11,628 bases of DNA from Anaerolineales bacterium (GTDB lineage Bacteria; Chloroflexota; Anaerolineae; Anaerolineales; Villigracilaceae). The notes under the pieces are model-generated. The model saw only the letters and a list, made by a program, of their open reading frames with translations. It searched no databases and was not told where the DNA came from. A program made the position numbers and the translations under genes. The first letter of the stretch is position 1. Every line of letters begins with the position of its first letter. The DNA is taken from the NCBI GenBank assembly GCA_025938055.1, contig JAICQC010000104.1, positions 1-11,628 of the forward strand, in the 5' to 3' direction. Positions 6,934 through 11,628 of this stretch are shown piece by piece.

Positions 6934-8601
6934 TTAAGCTGCTAGCCTGTTTAATTTCTTCAAGGGATAACGTTGAATAACCGAATCAATCTCCTGTGCT
7001 TGTCGATCTAAAGACCAATCCAATTCATTGCCCATCAACTGTGCACACTTTTGCAGAACCGTGATGGATGGCAGTCCTGTCGCGCCTAATTCTGTCCGGC
7101 GTTGGACCACATCGGCGAGGGTCAATGCCATTTCCTGCCGTGCCGCATGAACGATCTCTGCCTTTGTCACGGGTAGGTTTGGGTCCGTTCGTTCAGCTAA
7201 CTCAGGCTGTTCTTTAGCGCATCGTACTAGGATTTGATATTCAGACCCGTAGGTATATACCAGATGTTCAATGATTTCTGCATCCAGAACATCAGCAGTT
7301 TTGGCACGTGCCCGATTTAGATAATTCTTGAATTCGTCAATCTGACCTCCGCTGACAGGTGTGACATGTGTCTGACACTTTTGTGGTTTGTCGGCAAACT
7401 TGGAGACTACCAAGTCAATGGCCTTTTCCGCAACCATCCGCGCGGTGGTGTACTTCACTCCCAGGACAGAAATCAAACCTTGAATATTCGCTGTTTTCTG
7501 ATGGTCCACGACAACACCATCCCGTGTCAACCTAACCCGTTCATTCGTATGTGAGTTTGTCTTGTTTACAGGGAGGAAGCCCCACGTCACGTGCCGGACT
7601 TCTTCCAACGTGAGCTGGAGTGGGGGATGGGCGCTATTGATCTCGTCAAGGAAATCTTGAACCAGGTCTTCATTCATTCTGAATTTATCTGGTGCACCAG
7701 TCCAGGGAACGTGCCACGTGCCGATCATGGTTTTATTCCGCCAGGGGACAAAGAACAGAATTTGGGGCTGCCTGCCGTTTGTAGGTCGGCTTGGCAATCC
7801 TGCCGCGACGTCAGGCCATACTTGATCCACGATAATATTCATCGCCACCGAAGTGGCATGCCCGGATTGAACGAATACTTTTTCGAGCAGATCGTCGACC
7901 CATGCACCTGCGCAATTGATAACCACTTTCGACTTGATCTCAAAGACTCGCCCAGATGGCACATCCCTGGCTTGTATTCCGGTGATTCGATTTCCTTGTT
8001 GTAAAAAGTCGACGGCTTCCACATAATTGGCAACTTCAGCGCCTGCATTTGTGGCGGAGAGGATAAATTCGAGCAGCAACCTCTCTGAATTGTAAATCTG
8101 TGCATCATACCAGACCGCGGCTCCGGTGCAGGTGTTGACATCGTAACCAGGCAGAAGATTGGCTAGCTCCCTTTGGGAAATCATTTTGCCCTTAGGTAGA
8201 TGCTTCTGCGTATCCTTTAGTCGGTTTCGGTCGAAACTCAATATGTCGTTTGCCATCAACCCGGCGCTAAGCGACATTCGACTACGGGAGAGTTTGTGTC
8301 GTGTCGGAGTCAAACAAGCCAATGGATGAACAAGATGAGGGGCGATTTGCATCCACCGGGTGCGCTCGTGTGCCATCGCGCGAATACGAGAAAGATTAGC
8401 ATCCTGCAGATAACGCAAACCTCCGTGAATGATCTTTAGGCTGTTCTGAGAGGTCGCGCTGCCAAAATCCCCGCGCTCAATAAGGGCAATGGATAATCCG
8501 CGCAACGCGGCATCCCACGCAGCAACCGCCCCATGAATCCCGGCGCCGATGACCAGCACGTCAAAGCTTTGGTTAGCAAGTTTTTCCAGGTTGCGTTTCA
8601 T
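6934..8601 (-). CDS. GlpD-like FAD-dependent oxidoreductase (G3P dehydrogenase family)
   Basis: A 555-residue protein with the full glycerol-3-phosphate dehydrogenase/oxidase architecture. It has an N-terminal FAD-binding GAGIHG (19-24) with acidic strand end IERGDFG, an SATSQNSLKIIHGGLRYL segment (48-65), NCAGAWVDDL (229-238), GVKYTTAR near the FAD (381-388), and a C-terminal helical DAO_C domain with MALTLADVVQRRTELG (491-506). Canonical enzymes oxidise sn-glycerol-3-phosphate to dihydroxyacetone phosphate at the membrane and reduce quinone or O2. Substrate-side segments differ here: the usual GxRPL is WGFLPV (340-345, Arg lost), and the IGTTD-type stretch is IGTWHVPW (293-300), while TRD (359-361) is kept. 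A different substrate, perhaps a glycerol-phosphate or polyol group in the locus product, is an inference. No clear Shine-Dalgarno precedes the ATG. It lies 31 bp after the membrane protein and 3 bp before a methyltransferase. Confidence 0.88.
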   Translation of the reverse strand: MKRNLEKLANQSFDVLVIGAGIHGAVAAWDAALRGLSIALIERGDFGSATSQNSLKIIHGGLRYLQDANLSRIRAMAHERTRWMQIAPHLVHPLACLTPTRHKLSRSRMSLSAGLMANDILSFDRNRLKDTQKHLPKGKMISQRELANLLPGYDVNTCTGAAVWYDAQIYNSERLLLEFILSATNAGAEVANYVEAVDFLQQGNRITGIQARDVPSGRVFEIKSKVVINCAGAWVDDLLEKVFVQSGHATSVAMNIIVDQVWPDVAAGLPSRPTNGRQPQILFFVPWRNKTMIGTWHVPWTGAPDKFRMNEDLVQDFLDEINSAHPPLQLTLEEVRHVTWGFLPVNKTNSHTNERVRLTRDGVVVDHQKTANIQGLISVLGVKYTTARMVAEKAIDLVVSKFADKPQKCQTHVTPVSGGQIDEFKNYLNRARAKTADVLDAEIIEHLVYTYGSEYQILVRCAKEQPELAERTDPNLPVTKAEIVHAARQEMALTLADVVQRRTELGATGLPSITVLQKCAQLMGNELDWSLDRQAQEIDSVIQRYPLKKLNRLAA

Positions 8602-8632
8602 CGATGAGTTTTGATTGTAGACAGGACTATCT

Positions 8633-9331
8633 TCATTTGTATGTGAATGTTATTCTCAGGTCTGGTATCTGACTGCGCATGTAGTCCAGTAAAGCGTAAA
8701 GAAACAGAATAATTCCGCACATTTCAAGGCACTCTTCCGTTGCCACAAGTATAGCAAAGCCCATATCCGGAGGTCTCCCCATCTCGTAAGGTATCGCGGC
8801 AAATTCCGTCATTAATGCCCCCGCCAGGTAAATCACACCAGCCAAGATCGTCAGCCAACGGGTCCGACTAGGTAGTCTAACCACAAAAGGTACGTAACTA
8901 ACTCCCAAAGTGCCGGTTATAAGGATACCCGGAATGATCCATCCAAAGGTCATTAGTGGATTTCCCGGCAGTTTGCTACCCAGGTACATAGCCACTCTTT
9001 CATGCAGAAGTGCAATTTCGTCAATAGAGAGATAAAGGAAAAGTATTCCCAGCAAAAGCCATCCCCACGAATGACGATCAACCGTAAACTTTTCTGCTCT
9101 TGCAATTACGAACAATAGTAAGGATGTGATGCCTAGTAGAGCGGCGTTGTACCACGTGGGTATGTTTGCTTCTTTCCCGAGATGGAACAAATCGTCCAAA
9201 CGGATATGATGGTACATGCCAGGAGTATAGCGGCCATATTGCACATAGAGATCGATAGCCACGAAGCAAATCGTGATGCCGAACATGAACCTGATTATCA
9301 TTTTGAGAGGTATGGAAAGCCTGATGTTCAA
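8633..9331 (-). CDS. Six-helix membrane protein with SIDE/LHE and EECLEM motifs
   Basis: The preferred start is the TTG at 9329-9331. It overlaps the upstream stop codon (TTGA) and has AAAGGA five bases upstream, giving 232 residues. An ATG at 9365-9367 would add 12 residues but overlaps the upstream gene by 40 bp. About six hydrophobic segments lie near residues 11-30, 58-78, 88-106, 128-150, 158-178 and 192-216. Charged residues sit inside or at the edges of helices: YLSIDEIALLHE (100-111), MTEFAAIPYE (174-183) and TEECLEM (198-204). Asp, Glu and His in membrane helices suggest a metal-binding or enzymatic membrane protein rather than a simple anchor. I recall uncharacterised bacterial membrane proteins with a similar DE...LHE signature, but I can name no family. 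Function unknown. It sits between methyltransferase A and the GlpD-like gene, with a 31-bp gap before the latter. Confidence 0.8.
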   Translation of the reverse strand: MNIRLSIPLKMIIRFMFGITICFVAIDLYVQYGRYTPGMYHHIRLDDLFHLGKEANIPTWYNAALLGITSLLLFVIARAEKFTVDRHSWGWLLLGILFLYLSIDEIALLHERVAMYLGSKLPGNPLMTFGWIIPGILITGTLGVSYVPFVVRLPSRTRWLTILAGVIYLAGALMTEFAAIPYEMGRPPDMGFAILVATEECLEMCGIILFLYALLDYMRSQIPDLRITFTYK

Positions 9332-10107
9332 ATTTTTCCTTTGTATGCGAATATCATAAAGTGCCATCCCAGCCGGTTCACGAGTAATCTGGGCATTGTG
9401 TTGAACACAGAAACAAATACCTCATTGAATATGTGGGCCTTCCAGCCAGAATGTAACTTAGTCTTCACGGGAAATCGTTCGTAGATGATCCGATAATTAT
9501 TGAAGAGCTTTAGCAAGTGATTCAATTCGCGGAGCGAATATTTCTTCAATACCGGAGCATCCTCATGCTCCAGGGAGACACGGGTCACATTCCTTAACAA
9601 GTTTAGCCATGAGTTTCGGTTGTACACCATCAATATAGCCTCACCGCCTGGCTTCAGGACTCTGTGGATTTCTGTGACCATTTTTTCGGCATGTGCGGTA
9701 TATTGCAGGACCCCATGGGCATATACGACATCGAAACTCTTATCTGGGAATTGCATCAATTCGCCGTTCATCACCCGTAAGTCAGCGCGTAATCCGTTTT
9801 GTGACATGTTGAGGCGGGCGAGGTTAATGGCTCTTGAAGATAGATCAATGCCTGTAACCGTTGCTCCCGCACGCGCAAATTGTACGAGGTCAATTCCCAT
9901 GCCGCACCCGACCTCCAATAGGCTCCTGCCCTGGTAGGAAGAAAAGTGTACCAACTCCGGCAGATAATTGAGTTTGTCATAACGATAGTTAGCCAACTGC
10001 TGAAAAAAACCTGGTGAACCAATTGGCTGGGTGGCTACCGCCAGATCGTGGATATGTTCATCCCAGTACGCAGTAATAGCTTTGATTGTGCCTTGGTCAG
10101 ACAACAT
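9328..10107 (-). CDS. Class I SAM-dependent methyltransferase A
   Basis: A 259-residue soluble class I (Rossmann) methyltransferase. Visible motifs are LLEVGCGMG (residues 63-71, SAM binding), the acidic end of strand 2 at TGIDLS (85-90), FDVVYAHGVLQY (125-136, motif IV region) and HRVLKPGG (148-155). This is the Methyltransf_11/25 pattern. A shared N-terminal cap (YWDEH, GSPGFF) and a C-terminal tail (GWKA, then an N-x-x-P segment and a hydrophobic end) match methyltransferase B at 4317-5126, so the two are paralogues. The ATG overlaps the end of the upstream gene by 11 bp and has a weak purine-rich GGATGAG about 8 bases upstream. The methyl acceptor is not evident; a sugar hydroxyl, carboxyl or quinone-like group would fit the context. 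It is not a UbiE/Coq-type housekeeping enzyme by any feature I can see. Confidence 0.9.
   Translation of the reverse strand: MLSDQGTIKAITAYWDEHIHDLAVATQPIGSPGFFQQLANYRYDKLNYLPELVHFSSYQGRSLLEVGCGMGIDLVQFARAGATVTGIDLSSRAINLARLNMSQNGLRADLRVMNGELMQFPDKSFDVVYAHGVLQYTAHAEKMVTEIHRVLKPGGEAILMVYNRNSWLNLLRNVTRVSLEHEDAPVLKKYSLRELNHLLKLFNNYRIIYERFPVKTKLHSGWKAHIFNEVFVSVFNTMPRLLVNRLGWHFMIFAYKGKI
9337..9342 (-). promoter_or_regulatory. Ribosome-binding site deciding the TTG start of the membrane protein
   Basis: AAAGGA on the minus strand lies five bases before the TTG at 9329-9331, inside the last codons of methyltransferase A. The TTG and the upstream TGA overlap as TTGA, a classic termination-reinitiation arrangement. 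Confidence 0.55.
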
Positions 10108-11628
10108 GCGAACTACTCATCCGGATGCCGGAAAAGACTGCAAATGCCAGCAAATAAATAGCGCACGCAATCAGCAGTGTTGCTCGGAAGCCCCACTGGA
10201 TGGAAAACAGGATCCCGGCAAAGCCGCCAATCACAGTAAACAAACCGTTCATACCCCAGGCCCACGCTATCATGCCCTTTGGTTGCTGTTCGATTGCCAG
10301 GATTCCCAGTGGGAACGGCATCCCTAGAAAAAAACCAATAGGGAAGATGAAAATAAGGACAGCAATGACCCGCATTAGAAGCGGTGTTGCAAGAAAAAAA
10401 TCGTGGACCACAGGATACGTGAGCAAAAGGCAAGCTAGTGAGGAAAAGAGCCCAACGAAGGGTACGAACCATCGGGAATGGGGGGCAATCTTCCAATGGT
10501 CCGAGGTTATGCTACCTATGCCGGCGCCGAGTAGCATAATAAAAAGGACGGTGGAATAGGTGTAGAGCGGTGAACCAATGAGGTGCATGAACAATTGGAT
10601 AAATACAAATTCAATCATGATAAACCCGGCACCCAGACAGGAAAAATAAAGTAGGATTCCGAGTTTGTTTTTCGGAAATTGTTTGCCGGAGGAGGAAAAA
10701 ACTAATGGGAGCACAAGAAACAATGCTGCATAAAAAATCGATATAATTCCGGTCAGATAGAGAGTCATTAATCCTTGTGACGAATGCGCAAGAGAATCCT
10801 TCAATTGTTGGACAACCCCATTGGAGAAGGGATTCAAACTTTTTTCGGCAAGATTGAAGTACGGCCAATCATCCGTGGCAGGCTCGATTTGCTGCAGCGC
10901 GGATCGGGCAACCTCCTCACTAAGAGTACCTGAAAAATACTCCAGGGGCAGGGATCTTTTCGCGGGCGAGAGTGGATCGACCACCAGCCTATATGTGTTG
11001 GTATCTCCAGGGTACTTCGCTGCAAAGAATTGCTTGATCCGTTCGAGTTCTTCTGCCGTCCAGGGTTGCATTTTGATAAGTACCGTAGGCAAGGTTTTGT
11101 CTTGTCCGTTTTCAAACACAACCACATGCTTTTCAAAACCAGCCCTGCCCTCCTGCGACCATGCCAGTGCAGCGGTTGTGATCATTCGCGGGTAATAAAA
11201 ATGATTAATGTGTAAAACACCATCCTCGCTCAAATGTGAGAAGTATTCGCGGTAAGCATCTGCGGTTTGTAAGTAGTTGGTTGCGATGGCTCCGGTACCG
11301 GCTGCGACACTAGAACTTGTGTGGTTGCTGAAGATTTGGATGATGTCGTAGTTCTTGGCACTCGAGCGCAGGAAACTGCGTCCCTCGCCTACATAAATTG
11401 AGACTCGCGGATCTTGAAACAAATTACCGATGTACGTCGAGTACTCCTGTCTTCCCAGATCCACGACCGCGCCAACCATTTCTACTCCGTCGACATGAGT
11501 AGCACCATACATGAGTGCCGCTTTAATTTCCTGTCCCCCTGCACTGCCGATCACCAACACCTCTGGATTATCTTCTTCCTTGAGGTAATGGGATGCCAGA
11601 ACCCCACGTTGCCAAAAGTGCTCGGATA
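10097..11628 (-). CDS. Membrane-fused spermidine-synthase-like protein, 5'-partial
   Basis: The reading frame is open through the right edge of the window, so the true start lies outside; the in-frame GTG at 11558-11560 sits inside the first Rossmann strand and is not the start. About 509 residues are visible. The first ~260 form a spermidine-synthase-type Rossmann domain: VLVIGSAGGQE (SAM-binding motif I) near residues 23-33, an acidic GVEMVG loop, YDIIQIFSNHT near 93-103, and a DDWPYF segment near 252 that is typical of membrane-fused members. Then follow about seven hydrophobic helices, including GAGFIMIEFVFIQLF and FFLGMPFPLGI, both characteristic of fused MFS/spermidine-synthase proteins. 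The usual YDxIxxDxxDP Asp residues of the aminopropyl-transfer site are replaced (IFSNHT), so true polyamine synthesis is doubtful; SAM-dependent methylation or a non-catalytic role is possible. It overlaps the next gene by 11 bp. The family call is firm, the function is not. Confidence 0.85.
   Translation of the reverse strand, partial: SEHFWQRGVLASHYLKEEDNPEVLVIGSAGGQEIKAALMYGATHVDGVEMVGAVVDLGRQEYSTYIGNLFQDPRVSIYVGEGRSFLRSSAKNYDIIQIFSNHTSSSVAAGTGAIATNYLQTADAYREYFSHLSEDGVLHINHFYYPRMITTAALAWSQEGRAGFEKHVVVFENGQDKTLPTVLIKMQPWTAEELERIKQFFAAKYPGDTNTYRLVVDPLSPAKRSLPLEYFSGTLSEEVARSALQQIEPATDDWPYFNLAEKSLNPFSNGVVQQLKDSLAHSSQGLMTLYLTGIISIFYAALFLVLPLVFSSSGKQFPKNKLGILLYFSCLGAGFIMIEFVFIQLFMHLIGSPLYTYSTVLFIMLLGAGIGSITSDHWKIAPHSRWFVPFVGLFSSLACLLLTYPVVHDFFLATPLLMRVIAVLIFIFPIGFFLGMPFPLGILAIEQQPKGMIAWAWGMNGLFTVIGGFAGILFSIQWGFRATLLIACAIYLLAFAVFSGIRMSSSHVV

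Noticed and set aside
6934..8601. Housekeeping glycerol catabolism (a glpFKD-type operon).
   Set aside because: No glycerol kinase, facilitator or glp regulator is present; the neighbours are methyltransferases and sugar-modifying enzymes, and substrate-side residues differ from GlpD.
11558..11560. GTG as the start of the spermidine-synthase-like gene.
   Set aside because: The frame stays open with sensible residues (LASHYLKEEDNPE) to the window edge, and this GTG is the first residue of the Rossmann strand, so the real start is upstream and off the window.

Overview
The window (about 11.6 kb, roughly 50% G+C by eye) is coded almost wall to wall on the minus strand. Ten protein genes run right to left with overlaps or gaps of about 30 bp or less. 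They look like one long, translationally coupled operon, with its first gene cut by the right edge and perhaps one more gene starting at the left edge. There are no RNA genes, insertion sequences, CRISPR arrays or gene-free stretches over 300 bp, and no clear promoter or terminator.

In transcription order the genes are: (1) a membrane-anchored spermidine-synthase-like methyltransferase-fold protein, 5' end missing (10097-11628); (2) SAM methyltransferase A (9328-10107); (3) a six-helix membrane protein with conserved acidic/His motifs (8633-9331); (4) a GlpD-like FAD oxidoreductase (6934-8601); (5) a SAM methyltransferase with a degenerate motif I (6112-6930); (6) an NAD-dependent sugar epimerase/dehydratase type SDR (5126-6115); (7) SAM methyltransferase B, a paralogue of A (4317-5126); (8) a glutamine-dependent asparagine-synthase-type amidotransferase (2376-4310); (9) a DUF457/YdjM-like membrane metal-dependent hydrolase (1831-2391); (10) a NodU/CmcH-type O-carbamoyltransferase (59-1813).

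The gene content is that of the tailoring section of a surface-glycan, glycolipid or secondary-metabolite locus: methylation, amidation, carbamoylation and sugar oxidation or epimerisation. No glycosyltransferase, polymerase or flippase lies in the window, so the backbone-building genes should be outside it. Several enzymes depart from their families at substrate-facing positions. The GlpD-like protein lacks the usual Arg of the GxRPL segment and the TTD-type segment. The spermidine-synthase-like protein lacks the Asp residues of the polyamine/aminopropyl site. The carbamoyltransferase lacks the N-terminal His-Asp. This suggests a pathway acting on unusual substrates rather than housekeeping metabolism.

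The source is a bacterium. The style of the fused spermidine-synthase/membrane protein and the AsnB/carbamoyltransferase/SDR mix recall environmental Chloroflexota (Anaerolineae-like) genomes, but this is a weak inference from memory and cannot be settled from the window.
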